Positions 1 to 9,171 are shown, counted from the first letter of the stretch. The stretch is 57,384 nt of DNA from Myxococcales bacterium (GCA_013360285.1 JABWCM010000029.1:1-57384); one strand, 5' to 3'. Numbers and translations: made by a program. The notes: generated by a model not told the origin, from the letters alone.

Positions 1-405
1 GGTATATCGGCCAATCCCCGGAAGGGCCAACAACGCCGACGGATCGGCGGGAACGTTGCCTTGGTGCCTTTCAACCATCTCTTTGGCTGCTGCGTGCAGG
101 TTGCGAGCACGGCTGTAGTAACCCAGCCCTGACCACAAGGCCAAAACATCATCGACGGGAGCAGCAGCAAGGGCTGAAATAGTAGGAAAAGCAGCAACAA
201 ATCGTTCAAAGTACGGCACAACCGTATCCACCCGGGTCTGCTGGAGCATGATCTCGGAAATCCACACTCGATATGGACTGGGGTTGTCTCGCCACGGCAG
301 TTTTCGGTGTCCGGAACTAAACCATGCCACCATTGTTGTTTGTAAATCGCGGCGCAAATCTATAGAAGGAAGCGCTGGTTTGGCTGATTGGACATGTTGT
401 GTCAT
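1..405 (-). CDS. mutY: A/G-specific adenine glycosylase MutY, N-terminal part
   Basis: Base-excision repair glycosylase that removes adenine mispaired with 8-oxoguanine. 135 codons are visible before the window edge cuts off the C-terminal part. The protein shows the MutY N-terminal signature LPWRDNPSPYRVWISEIMLQQT, with the catalytic Glu of SEIMLQQT, then VVPYFERF, LWSGLGYYSRARNLH and the start of the helix-hairpin-helix LPGIGRYT at the edge. The catalytic Asp and Fe-S cluster lie outside the window. The ATG at 405 gives a 24-residue lead before the conserved TMVAWF; an internal ATG at 333 is an alternative start, and neither has a clear ribosome site. It is divergent from the thioredoxin gene starting at 438. 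Confidence 0.93.
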   Translation of the reverse strand, partial: MTQHVQSAKPALPSIDLRRDLQTTMVAWFSSGHRKLPWRDNPSPYRVWISEIMLQQTRVDTVVPYFERFVAAFPTISALAAAPVDDVLALWSGLGYYSRARNLHAAAKEMVERHQGNVPADPSALLALPGIGRYT

Positions 406-437
406 CGGCACGACTTTTTTGGAGATACGGAGCAACC

Positions 438-1523
438 ATGCCCAGGATAATACGCAAACTATCCCTTGTTTCCCTGTTTCTGGTCGGGTTGAGTGGGTTT
501 ATCTCTCCGGCAGTTGCCCAACAATATCCGTTTGTGGAGGGTTCGTTTGACGACGTCCTCAAGATTGCCCAAACCCGTAACCAAAGAATCCTCGTGGACG
601 TCTACACCGTCTGGTGCGGCCCGTGCAAGCGATTGATCAGCGAGGTATTTGGGTCGCAAGAGATGCACTCCATATCCGACCAATTCGTTGCCTGGCGCAT
701 TGATGCCGAGACTCCAGAAGGAATGGTCTTTGCCAAACAATACAATGTACAACGTTATCCGACCTCGCTCTTTTTGACCAAGGACGGAACCGAAGAAACA
801 AGAATCGTCGGTTTTCGCGAACTACCTGGATATATGGCCGAAGTTCGACGATGGTTAGCCGGGCAAGCAACCCCTGCCGCGACCCAACCCAGTGCCGTTG
901 CTTCCAAACCCACTAACCCCGAAGACGGATTTATTTTGGCCTATCGGTCAGCATTTGCGGGAAAACCAAATGTTGAAGCCGAACTACGTGCCATTATGGC
1001 CCAGGACCTTAACAATGAACGGCAAATCCGTGCGTGGGCCATGTTGGCCATTGCCGAGTGGGTTGAACTACGCCACGGCAACAATCCCAACGCAGCAGAA
1101 AAAACGCTGCGCGAAATCCTACGCGCCTATCCGGAGAGCCAACAGGCGATTTATGCCGTACCCATATTAGCCGAGGCATTGGCAATGCAGGGAAAAACCA
1201 AAGAAGGGCAAAAATTATTGGAAAAACAACTACAACAGCGACCAGGCGACGGGCGCTTGGTGGGCGCTCTTTTGGTTTTCTGTGCTTCGACCGAGGATGT
1301 CGACATCAAACGTTGCACAAAAACAAGTCAAAACGCCCTAAAATCCCACTCCGAATCGGCTCCTCTCTGGGAGGCGCTGGCAACCGTTCAGCAGAAAGCT
1401 GGCCAAATCGACGCAGCCAAAGCATCGTTGGAGCGTGCCGTCACACTTCGGCCCGGAAATGTCTGGTACAGTCAGCGGCTGGAGCAATTGGTGGGACCAC
1501 CCGCCAACGACCGATTGTTCTGA
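438..1523 (+). CDS. exported thioredoxin-fold protein with TPR-like C-terminal half
   Basis: 361 residues. The start at 438 is chosen over an in-frame ATG at 399 because GGAG lies 5 nt upstream and a clean signal peptide follows (MPRIIRKLS, then a hydrophobic core, ending SPAVAQQ). The thioredoxin domain covers about residues 25-140 with an intact redox motif W-C60-G-P-C63-K and the cis-Pro loop RYPTSLF. Residues 165-361 are helical with TPR-type pairs (AEKTLREILRAYPESQQAIY; IDAAKASLERAVTLRPGNVWY). It probably works in the periplasm as a thiol reductase or disulfide-handling protein with a protein-binding tail. The substrate cannot be read from the sequence. Confidence 0.85.
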   Translation: MPRIIRKLSLVSLFLVGLSGFISPAVAQQYPFVEGSFDDVLKIAQTRNQRILVDVYTVWCGPCKRLISEVFGSQEMHSISDQFVAWRIDAETPEGMVFAKQYNVQRYPTSLFLTKDGTEETRIVGFRELPGYMAEVRRWLAGQATPAATQPSAVASKPTNPEDGFILAYRSAFAGKPNVEAELRAIMAQDLNNERQIRAWAMLAIAEWVELRHGNNPNAAEKTLREILRAYPESQQAIYAVPILAEALAMQGKTKEGQKLLEKQLQQRPGDGRLVGALLVFCASTEDVDIKRCTKTSQNALKSHSESAPLWEALATVQQKAGQIDAAKASLERAVTLRPGNVWYSQRLEQLVGPPANDRLF

Positions 1524-1578
1524 TTTCAATTAACTTAACACAGAAAGAATGATTCGAGTTCCACAAATAAATGGCGGT

Positions 1579-2496
1579 TCATCGCCCGTCACGTGGATCG
1601 GTTTTGGCCATGGCGACCCGGTCTTCGAACAACTCTCGTTCAACACGCCTGGCTCGAGCGTAAAGCCACCCCGACGACCCAGCCAGTAATATAAAGATTC
1701 CGATTGCAAATACGTACCACAACTTATCGCCTGGCGCCTCCCCATCAAGCAACAGAAAAGCCTGGTCGGGCGGAACCGTCAGTTCCGCGTCATAGAATTT
1801 CCGTACTTCTTTGACCCACCTCGGACCATCGGTCAAGCGCAACAGTTGGCCCGTTGCTTCAAACCCAGCCGTCAAATCGCTGGGAAGCGCCAGCCGGTTT
1901 TCCAAGATCGGAAGCCACTCGGGTTCCAGTTCAATGTACGTGAGGTCAGCACGGGCTTTTTCGGGTAATTCCCGCTCTGTGCGAACAATAATATTGTACA
2001 GCGGGCAAAAAAAGTACTGAAAACGCCCGGCTTGGGCGATTTCCATCATCACAAGGCCTTCTGCTCTTACGTACGTGTTGGATTCTACTTCGAGAGATCT
2101 TTTCCCGCTGTGGTAGTGGTTGCGTAAATTACCGAGGTCGTAAGGGGTGCTGTCGGAAAAGAAGTAGGCTATCTCCTGTCGAGTGAAGTACAAACTGAGT
2201 GAACCGAACAACAAAATGGCAACCAACACAACCTGGCGGACTGCTCGAATTCGGGAAGCGCGATGCAATGGGTCGACCGGCAATTTTTCGGGCGGCGGTT
2301 GGGTAGCTGCATTACGAATCACATCTGGCGACAACGGTTTTGCACCATGGCGCCAATCCTCAAATTGCCGCAGCAATTCGGGATCAAGGTCCTGGGACGA
2401 AGACGAAGAGTGGGATTTGTCAGGCAAGTCGTTGTTTTTCACGGAATCAGCAGACATCCGTTGGTTACGGAAGTTCCTCAACACCGATTGTGTCAT
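1579..2496 (-). CDS. two-TM membrane protein of unknown function
   Basis: 305 residues if started at the ATG at 2496; a further in-frame ATG lies at 2457 and a TTG at 2544, none with a good ribosome site. The N-terminal 90 residues are polar and Ser/Asp-rich. A transmembrane segment follows (VVLVAILLFGSLSLYF), then a roughly 150-residue extracytoplasmic region (SLEVESNTYVRAEGLVMMEI; LPEKARADLTYIELEPEW) and a second transmembrane segment near the C-terminus (LWYVFAIGIFILLAGSSGW). I do not recognise the family. The next upstream gene on this strand, the transglutaminase-like protein, has the same two-TM plan, but a 255-bp gap with a repeat element separates them. Confidence 0.65.
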   Translation of the reverse strand: MTQSVLRNFRNQRMSADSVKNNDLPDKSHSSSSSQDLDPELLRQFEDWRHGAKPLSPDVIRNAATQPPPEKLPVDPLHRASRIRAVRQVVLVAILLFGSLSLYFTRQEIAYFFSDSTPYDLGNLRNHYHSGKRSLEVESNTYVRAEGLVMMEIAQAGRFQYFFCPLYNIIVRTERELPEKARADLTYIELEPEWLPILENRLALPSDLTAGFEATGQLLRLTDGPRWVKEVRKFYDAELTVPPDQAFLLLDGEAPGDKLWYVFAIGIFILLAGSSGWLYARARRVERELFEDRVAMAKTDPRDGR

Positions 2497-2618
2497 GGCC
2501 GTTGCAACAGCGGCCCTTGTCGCCCCAAATAACCGGGACGCCAACTGTTTGTCGGGTCATACAACAACCTGAAGCAACCAACAACCACGTTTTTCAGCAC
2601 TCCCAGCGGTCGGGCTAA

Positions 2619-2790
2619 CCCGGATTTGGCACCGGCCTTCGGCTGCAATCGCCGATCCGCGAGTATCTTCAGACATGGCAGACCTTTTTCCTCAACACGG
2701 CGCAACCCCGCTTCCGGGCAAAAAACACCCACTATCCAGGAATCTGTTGGCATTTCGGCACATTTACCCACAACTTTGTGAGAAGTCCGA
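2619..2790. repeat. repeat element A, copy 1
   Basis: Intergenic element between two minus-strand genes. Its core (GATCCGCGAG...CTTC...ATGG.AGACC.TTTTT..TC.ACA) recurs at 27046-27221, and its ends are degraded versions of the inverted termini CCCGGATTT.TCAC / GTGAGAAATCCGGG seen best at 54297-54415. No convincing coding content. Confidence 0.6.
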
Positions 2791-2800
2791 ACCAAAGGGC

Positions 2801-3655
2801 TTAATCGGCTGTTTTCTTACCAATTCGTAGCCGTAAGATAGCAATTCCTGTGGTCAAAAACAGAATTGGGATAACAAATTTTCCGATTTCCGCCCACCTT
2901 TGAATCACTGCAAGGCGTGGCGAATTCAATTGTCCCGTTTCTCTGCGTACGCCGTCTCCGGAAACGAACCGAACATAACTATTTACTGTGGCAACAACGG
3001 TGCGTTGTTCCAAATGGGCATACGCCATTTGAACCCAATGCGGATTTTGTCCAAGGGTTTCCGCCACCACAGCCGGGGCCAACGGGTCTGGGAAATAGTC
3101 AAAATGAGGGTCAACCACGCGCCAGGCACCATTCCAATAAGCCTCTGCGGTCGTGTGTCCGGGCATGGAAACAAGCCGAGCTGGTATGTTGAACACCGTC
3201 GCCACCAGCACGAACACCCCGTTAACCTGGTCACACAAGCCACAACGGGAATACTTTGGCAACAGCGGCGCGGTCGGAGCACCTCGCAGAGGCCAGATAA
3301 GGCTTACCCCCCACAAGATCCAATTCTGCTGGGGCGTAAGAAACGGAGTGCAGCGGTCAAAACGACGGCGAACCGTGTCATAAATCGTTCGCACCACATC
3401 GTGATCATCAGCGGGTGACGTGTTCCTCACGAAATCAACGATGGCATCTATTGAATGTAGCGATGCCACGTCTCCGTCGGGCCATCCGACATCTGTCGAC
3501 TCGGTGAAGTAGGTCTGTCCAGGCACAATCGTTCCCCACAATGCAAGGCCACCGAGCAAAAGGCCACCGACAAAGAACGAAACACCGACCGTACGAGCGA
3601 ACCCACCTGACCGTGCGACCAAGACACGACCAGCGCTGTTTTTATCGTCACGCAT
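2801..3655 (-). CDS. membrane-anchored transglutaminase-like protein
   Basis: 284 residues. An N-terminal transmembrane helix (VGVSFFVGGLLLGGLALWG) is followed by a transglutaminase-like (papain-fold) domain at about 85-200 and a second helix near the C-terminus (FVIPILFLTTGIAILRLRIG). The likely triad is visible: Cys141 in SRCGLCDQVNGVF, His167 in MPGHTTAEAYW and Asp182 in WRVVDPHFDYF, with NIPARLVS between Cys and His as in the family. Such domains are usually cysteine proteases or amidases rather than crosslinkers. The active domain is predicted to face the periplasm. Substrate unknown. The start is the ATG at 3655; no strong ribosome site is visible. Confidence 0.75.
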   Translation of the reverse strand: MRDDKNSAGRVLVARSGGFARTVGVSFFVGGLLLGGLALWGTIVPGQTYFTESTDVGWPDGDVASLHSIDAIVDFVRNTSPADDHDVVRTIYDTVRRRFDRCTPFLTPQQNWILWGVSLIWPLRGAPTAPLLPKYSRCGLCDQVNGVFVLVATVFNIPARLVSMPGHTTAEAYWNGAWRVVDPHFDYFPDPLAPAVVAETLGQNPHWVQMAYAHLEQRTVVATVNSYVRFVSGDGVRRETGQLNSPRLAVIQRWAEIGKFVIPILFLTTGIAILRLRIGKKTAD

Positions 3656-3792
3656 CGGTCAACCACAGCAATTGCAATCGTTTAACCACTCGGACAGGCT
3701 CTCCAACCTCTCTGAACATGCCACATGGTCGATCCGGCGACCTTTTACGCATCCGCTTGACAAACTTGGGCATAACGAACCCAATACAACAC

Positions 3793-4119
3793 ATGAGTAA
3801 CCACTATACGTCGCATCAAAAGCAGAAGTTCCGGATGTTGTTGATGGCCGAAGGGCAAAAGGTTGCAGACCGCCTCGCCCGAGTATTGGCGGGGGAAGAT
3901 CTGCGCCTGGAGGACATGCAGGGGTTGGACCTGAGAAGCAAGGGCGAGCCACCCAAGGTCCGACTCCGCCGTTTTCTCGATCATCTGACCGCCACCCAGC
4001 GAATTGTCGAAACCGACGAATTTGGTCTTTGCTCCCAATGTTTGAGTCATATTCCCGCGGTCGAACTGGAGCAAATGCCATGGGTTGACACATGTTTACG
4101 CTGTGTCTCTCAACGGTAA
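3793..4119 (+). CDS. DksA/TraR-type C4 zinc-finger protein
   Basis: 108 residues from the ATG at 3793; the frame stays open further upstream but reads over the opposite gene. The N-terminal half is a basic, helical stretch (KQKFRMLLMAEGQKVADRLARVL). The C-terminal third has the four-cysteine finger CSQC...DTCLRC with a TDEFGLC lead, typical of DksA/TraR proteins that bind the RNA polymerase secondary channel. The acidic coiled-coil tip of true DksA (DxxDxA) is not evident, so this is a family-level call and a role in transcription is an inference. Confidence 0.7.
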   Translation: MSNHYTSHQKQKFRMLLMAEGQKVADRLARVLAGEDLRLEDMQGLDLRSKGEPPKVRLRRFLDHLTATQRIVETDEFGLCSQCLSHIPAVELEQMPWVDTCLRCVSQR

Positions 4120-4163
4120 ATAACTGCGACCACACACAAAATGAGATGCCATGAGGAGGCTAG

Positions 4164-4835
4164 TTACAGAAACCGGAATGCAACTCCGATCCGTCCTTCG
4201 TAGCCAAAACCAACGTCGCTCGCATCACCGGCAAAAAAGACACTTGGGCCCAAGCGCATCATTACAAACAACGACAATTCGTCGGAAGGCATAAATTCCA
4301 CGCCGAGATCGACCAACAACGGCGCCAAACCAGCAACTGGATCGGTAAAGTACAACTGCAGCGGAACCTCAAAACCACTCACCACGTTGACCGAGTCCGA
4401 CACGGAATAATCAACTGCGATCCCTAAACCCAACTGAATTCCCGCTTCGACTCCATTTGACAAAATCGTATAGTTCAATAGAAGCGCCGGATCTGCTCGG
4501 AACGCAAGGTGAAACCCGCCGCTTTCAAATAATTCGACGCGCAGTTCCGCTCCGAACGTATTCCCGATACCGCAACATAGGTCCGCCCCAAGTCCAAACA
4601 CCGGAATTCCGTAAAAAATACTGAACTTGGGCGCTATTTCGAAAATATCACTGATTGGATAGTGATATGCTGCGGAAATGTCGGGCCAACCAACGCCAAC
4701 ACGTAACGCAGTATCTGTGTCGGGCAACGTGTTTCCGCCAAACAACGACCAATCCGCAGCATTGGCCCGCTCAGCCGGGGCCATCGCTACCGCGGTTGCG
4801 GTCATGAATGCCAATGCCAATGTCCAACGTTTCAT
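4164..4835 (-). CDS. small outer-membrane beta-barrel-like protein
   Basis: 223 residues. The start at 4835 is supported by GGAGG 7 nt upstream and a typical signal peptide (MKRWTLALAFMTATAVAMA, cut near RANAADW). The mature protein alternates polar and hydrophobic residues in strand-like blocks (FEIAPKFSIFYGIPVFGLGADL; ELRVELFESGGFHLAFRAD; SLFVMMRLGPSVFF) and ends GRIGVAFRFL, a C-terminal aromatic/hydrophobic signature of barrel proteins. One CC pair (ADLCCGIGN) is present. It is probably an 8-10-strand barrel; no specific function can be read. Confidence 0.7.
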   Translation of the reverse strand: MKRWTLALAFMTATAVAMAPAERANAADWSLFGGNTLPDTDTALRVGVGWPDISAAYHYPISDIFEIAPKFSIFYGIPVFGLGADLCCGIGNTFGAELRVELFESGGFHLAFRADPALLLNYTILSNGVEAGIQLGLGIAVDYSVSDSVNVVSGFEVPLQLYFTDPVAGLAPLLVDLGVEFMPSDELSLFVMMRLGPSVFFAGDASDVGFGYEGRIGVAFRFL

Positions 4836-4952
4836 TTCACTACCTCCGCCACTCAATTCTCGTTTCGACTCGGAGCGACATCGACAACGGTGCTCCACAC
4901 GCGGCGCATCCTAACGCCATTAAACCGAAAGGCAAAAATTCCGATTAATTTA

Positions 4953-5129
4953 GAGGGTGTTTGGGAAAAAATTGCCGGTGAGCGAAACAGTGGCCGTAAC
5001 GAGTCGGTCGGGCCGACAGAGGCCCACCGGAGGCGTACCCAATGGTACGCTGAGGATGGGCCGAACGAGGCACGGCCGACGTAGTAGGCCAATGTTTCGA
5101 GTAACGTAATTTTTTACCCAAACACCCTC
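4953..5129. mobile_element. MITE-like element B, copy 1
   Basis: 177-bp non-coding element. Its inverted ends (GAGGGTGTTTGGG on the left, its complement on the right) are flanked by the direct repeat TTA at 4950-4952 and 5130-5132. The interior is GC-rich with GGTCGGGCCGAC-type symmetry and A/T tracts next to each end. Close copies lie at 10437-10565 and 52263-52437 and a decayed one at 36970-37060. The 3-bp TNA duplications suggest mobilisation by an IS5-related (IS427/IS1031-type) transposase, not present here. It fills most of the gap between the divergent genes at 4835 and 5253. Confidence 0.85.
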
Positions 5130-5252
5130 TTAGATGGTGTTGTCCCGGCTCGCGCAACAAGTTCACGGGTGAAACGAAGCGCGCACATCGTTCTCGGTTT
5201 CGGCACGCCCAAACCCTTGATTTGTATCCACCCGGAGTGCTTGGAGTACATG

Positions 5253-6614
5253 ATGAAACTCGAACTACCCATATCCAAATCCACACCATCCAGCCAGACA
5301 ACGCTGAGCCACCCTTTCCCCGACAGTGCGCTCGCCCTTGTCCGCTGCGATGCGTCACAAATAAAGGTTTTTTTTGTAGCACCGCCCCATACACAAAAAC
5401 CTTCGACACTGCCCATTCCCGCCACATTTTCACTTCACTCAGGAAAGTGGTACATTAAGGCAAAAAATCACAGCGGTCCCGACATTCGGGTGGGGCACCA
5501 CAATCTGGGCTCCGAACCTTTGGTTATTGATGCCGGAAACGTTATCACTTTTGGAAAGTCACGATTCGTCGCGTTTTCTGCCATGTGCGGAGGCAAAACA
5601 CAGTCTTATTATCAATTGGATGAACTTGTCACCACGTCGACCAACATGCTGGCTGCGCTGTGTGACCTATGTTTTGCCGCCCCGACAGGACTGCCGGTGT
5701 TGATTACCGGAGAATCCGGAACAGGAAAAGAACTCGCAGCACGAGCAATCCACCGCCTCAGCTCCGTTTCCGCCGGCCCATTTGTTGCCGTCAACTGCGC
5801 CGCTCTCCCCGAAGCGTTGGCCGAAGCTGAGCTGTTTGGACATTGCCGCGGCGCATTTACCGGAGCACTAACAACACATCGAGGACTGTTCGAACAAGCC
5901 AACCAAGGCACCCTGTTTTTGGACGAGATCGGCGAATTGAGTGCACCAGCTCAGGCAAAACTGTTGCGTGTTCTCGAAACCGGCGAAGTCCGCCGCTTGG
6001 GTTCTGAAGAAACCATTCACACCAACTTTCGGCTGATAACGGCCACGCATCGGGATCTACTCGTAACCAGCCCCACGTTCTCGTTCCGGTCGGACCTATA
6101 TTACCGAATCGGAGTACTCAACGCTAACTTACCTGCTTTGCGCCATCGAGCCGAAGACATTCCCGCGTTATGTTACAACCTTCTAAGTCGCACGGGTGGC
6201 ACTCCGGCGATTTCTCCCTCTGCCTTGTCCACGTTGCTCCAATACCACTGGCCAGGAAATGTCCGCGAACTGCGCAACGCGCTGCTACGAGCCAATGCGC
6301 GATCAGGAGGGGGTGAAATCACCGCAGATCACCTGGATCCGGTTCACTTTCAACGATTGTCGCCCCGCCCTACCGCCGACGATTTGGCGCTGTGGCGCAG
6401 TCGACGCATTGCTCAGGAATTCGAAAAACACCACGGACATCACAAGTTGACCTATCAATCACTTGGAATGTCGAAAAGTTCATTTTATCGGTGGCTTCGT
6501 ACCTATCGAACAGGCACCGATGCGGCGTGCGAAGACAAACATTATCGTTCAGAAGAACATCAAATACCCGCCAACGCACACTCCATCACCTCGAATATTG
6601 CTATCCAATCATAG
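5253..6614 (+). CDS. FHA-domain sigma-54-dependent transcriptional activator
   Basis: 453 residues. The second ATG of an ATGATG pair is chosen because GGAG lies 6 nt before it; a GTG at 5169 in frame is an alternative. Residues about 20-125 resemble a divergent FHA (phosphothreonine-binding) domain (DIRVGHHNLGSEPLVIDAGNVITFGKSRF). Then comes a complete sigma-54 AAA+ domain: Walker A GESGTGKE at 153, the sigma-54-contacting loop GAFTGA at 200, Walker B GTLFLDEIGEL at 219, and YHWPGNVRELRNA. A C-terminal Fis-type helix-turn-helix ends the protein (LTYQSLGMSKSSFYRWL). It should drive sigma-54 promoters in response to a Ser/Thr-kinase signal. No -24/-12 promoter was identified nearby, so its target is unknown. 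Confidence 0.92.
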   Translation: MKLELPISKSTPSSQTTLSHPFPDSALALVRCDASQIKVFFVAPPHTQKPSTLPIPATFSLHSGKWYIKAKNHSGPDIRVGHHNLGSEPLVIDAGNVITFGKSRFVAFSAMCGGKTQSYYQLDELVTTSTNMLAALCDLCFAAPTGLPVLITGESGTGKELAARAIHRLSSVSAGPFVAVNCAALPEALAEAELFGHCRGAFTGALTTHRGLFEQANQGTLFLDEIGELSAPAQAKLLRVLETGEVRRLGSEETIHTNFRLITATHRDLLVTSPTFSFRSDLYYRIGVLNANLPALRHRAEDIPALCYNLLSRTGGTPAISPSALSTLLQYHWPGNVRELRNALLRANARSGGGEITADHLDPVHFQRLSPRPTADDLALWRSRRIAQEFEKHHGHHKLTYQSLGMSKSSFYRWLRTYRTGTDAACEDKHYRSEEHQIPANAHSITSNIAIQS

Positions 6615-6708
6615 GTTTTTCACGTCGCCACCACAATCCAGACCACATCAGTCCGATTGTTGTTGACACGAAAAAGAAGGCCTTATACGCTCACCAAGCA
6701 TTGTTTGT

Positions 6709-6742
6709 TACGAAGAAAATTTTCCTTCGTACAAATATTTGT
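6709..6742. promoter_or_regulatory. two adjacent palindromes upstream of the lipoprotein gene
   Basis: TACGAAG (6709-6715) pairs with CTTCGTA (6725-6731) around a 9-base loop, and the 12-base palindrome ACAAATATTTGT follows at 6731-6742. They lie about 85-115 bp before the start at 6826. They could be an operator or a leader hairpin; no T-run follows, so an intrinsic terminator is unlikely. Confidence 0.35.
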
Positions 6743-6825
6743 AATTCCCACATAAACAATAAAGAGCACGGCCATGCGGCAACATCTGTTATGCCGCAAA
6801 TGGACACATAGTTATGGAGCAAAAT

Positions 6826-9171
6826 ATGAACACCAACTTGAGGTCGGTGACAGCCGGGGTGGCAACTGCACCCGCGGGTCGCGGACATCCACCTTCGCAA
6901 CGAATCCTGTCCGCGGTGGTCACCGCGGTAAGTATTCTCTGTGTTAGCGCCGGATGCACGTCATCTGACGACGATAACAACTCCAACGACGCCGGAACAA
7001 CAATCGTGTCGTTGGAGTGTGGTACGGGTACGAAGGAAGTAAATGGGCAGTGTGTACCGTCTTCCACCATCGTTCCTCTCATTTGTGGAGAAGGTGCGGT
7101 GGAGAAAGACGGCAAATGTGTACCATCCCACCCACTTGTCTGTGGAGAGGGATCGGAAGAAGTCGACGGAGCTTGCGTACCCATCAGCACTATCGCGTGT
7201 GGAGAAGGAACGGCCGAGGTCGACGGCAAATGTGTCAGCACCACAACCCCAATGGAATGTGGCCCAGGCACAATCCCCCAAGACGGGAGTTGTGTCCCGG
7301 AAAACACCCTTACGTGCGGGGAAGGAACGAACGAACAAGACGGTGCCTGTCTCCCCGTCGAGTTGGAACCTGGGCAATTTACAAGCCCCATCGTCGAGTT
7401 GCAAAAGGCGATCGGACTCAACTCTCATATGCACATTCAGGAAGTAAGGTATCGCGAAAGCGATGCCAAGTTGTTCGTGTGCAGTTATGAACTCGCGATT
7501 CTCGATGCCACCAACCCCGCAAACATGCGATGGATGGCCCAAGACATCGTCGCGGAAACCCCCAGTGGTTCCCCCCGAGATCCCGGTTGTCATCGTCTGG
7601 ACTGGTCGGACGAAGATCCGGATATCTGGTTTACCACCCATCGGAAAAACATTGATTTCGCCACTTATCTGTCCGCTTGGGACAACAATACCACTTGTGA
7701 TCCCGCAAAGCCGAACGAATGTAAGCTGGACGTGAAACAAATCACCCCAGCATTGCAAGAACCCGGAGTCAGTTATGAAGGGCTCGACTACTCCAACGGG
7801 TATATTTACGTGGCAATCCACAGCGACGGATTGGCGATTTACACCTTTGACGGGGCCACTTTTACCCGAATCGGAGACATTTCCGACGGATTGGACAACT
7901 CCTGGGACGTCGTTGTCCACGAAAGCGGTGAATTCGCAGTCATAGCCGACGGACTGGCGGGAATCGCAACGGTGGACATCACAGATCCAACCGCCCCGAC
8001 GGTTCTTGCTCATATTCCAATCGGTGGCCAGGCAGAAGTCGTTGTTCTGGACGGCAATACCGCTTACTTCGCAAGCGGCGCGGCGGGACTGGTAATCGTT
8101 GATGTGTCTGACCCCATGGAACCCAAAGTATTGTCGACTACAGACACCCCGGGAACCGCTGTAGGCATTGATTATCATTCCGGAAAAGCGTTCGTCGCAT
8201 CCTGGAATGACACGTGGGTTTTTGACGTAGCCGACCCGACCGCACCCAAACTGATTGGTGCGACCCGTCAAGAAATCCGCCAACCCTACGCCGGCGACGC
8301 CGGATTACGTCCTGACAAAACTGCCCGCACACTGGGTGTTGCAGGGTTCGGTGACCGGATGTTTGTCGGAAACTGGTGGACACCTTATTCGTTCCACGTA
8401 TATCCCCAAAACAAAGCCCCCTACTTGTCTTTGCCCGAGAGTTACTCCAACGTTGGTTTTGGCCCCGCGGAAGTCGGCGCCACCAAAACCGCGACGTTGC
8501 GTGCATCCAATCTCGGAACCGCACCTTTAACCATTTACAAAGTTTGGTCTCCCAATCCAGCGTTTGCGGTCAAAACACCAGATGTTCGAATTGAACCAGG
8601 TGATTACGTAGACTTGGAACTTACTTACACCGCGACCAAAACCGACAAAGAAGAGGGTCCTTTATACATTCTGTCAGATGACCCACAACGACCCAAACGC
8701 ACCGCATGGTTGGTGGGGAACCAGCCAGGGCTTGGTGTGGATGTGCCCATGCCCGAAACGACCGGCGACCTGGTCGACGGAAACTCGTGGTCGTTTACCG
8801 AGGATGCCTTAGGCAAGGTAACGGTATTGGCGTATTTCGCCACTTTCTGACCAGTCTGCGGTCTGGAGTTGCCAGACTTACAAGCTGAGTTCGTAAATGT
8901 GTATGGTGATGAAATCGCAGTCGTGGCCCTTGATCCTGATCCCGATGATGATATCGCGGGCGTAGCTGAATTCATCTATAATCAAGGGGTTACATTCCCG
9001 GTAGGCAAAGAGACGTCAGCCAACTATGCTTTGTTTCAGAAAAATTTTGACGGCGCGAACCCATACCCCACCGACGTGATCATCGACAAAAACGGTATCA
9101 TTCGGTTTGTGGCGGTGGAATATGATCCGGCGATCATGAAAGCGGTCGTAGAAATGCTGATGGCGGAATAA
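6826..9171 (+). CDS. LVIVD-propeller lipoprotein with C-terminal redoxin domain; predicted selenoprotein (UGA at 8848)
   Basis: Read as one frame of 781 residues with UGA at 8848-8850 as selenocysteine, residue 675. The start at 6826 has GGAG 6 nt upstream. A lipoprotein-type signal ends near VSAGC. Next come about six Cys-rich repeats of form CGxGTxxxDGxCVP, then an LVIVD-type beta-propeller (LVIVDVSDPMEPKVL; IATVDITDPTAPTVL), an Ig-like domain (VGATKTATLRASNLGTAPLTI) and a TlpA/AhpC-like thioredoxin fold. The UGA falls at the redox motif: TVLAYFATF-U-PVCGLELPDLQ, where relatives read FWATWCxPC. The frame then stays open through the rest of the fold (YPTDVIIDKNGIIRFVAV). A conventional reading stops at 8850 and loses the redox domain. 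It probably acts at the cell surface or in the periplasm as a thiol oxidoreductase. Confidence 0.78.
8851..8880 (+). promoter_or_regulatory. SECIS-like hairpin after UGA
   Basis: Directly after the UGA there are 10 nt, then the perfect 6-bp stem GTCTGG (8861-8866) / CCAGAC (8872-8877) closing the 5-base loop AGTTG. The UGA-to-loop distance is 16 nt and the second loop base is G. Both fit the general bacterial SECIS pattern (apical hairpin shortly downstream, G within the first two loop positions). Pairing was done by eye; no energy was calculated. Confidence 0.6.

Noticed and set aside
399-437. Upstream start for the thioredoxin/TPR gene
   Set aside because: It overlaps the divergent mutY start, lacks a ribosome site and hides the signal peptide that starts cleanly at 438.
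2493-2795. 100-codon minus-strand frame between two genes
   Set aside because: It lies in element A and its peptide recurs in the unrelated A copy at 27046, so it is repeat sequence.
6961-8283. 440-codon open frame on the minus strand opposite the lipoprotein gene
   Set aside because: It mirrors the repetitive coding strand (CGxGT and propeller repeats), has no ribosome site or signal, and its composition is that of an antisense shadow.
8869-9171. Separate small thioredoxin-like gene starting after the UGA
   Set aside because: It would begin in mid-fold without the first strand and redox motif, in the same frame as the upstream gene and without a ribosome site; UGA as selenocysteine explains it better.
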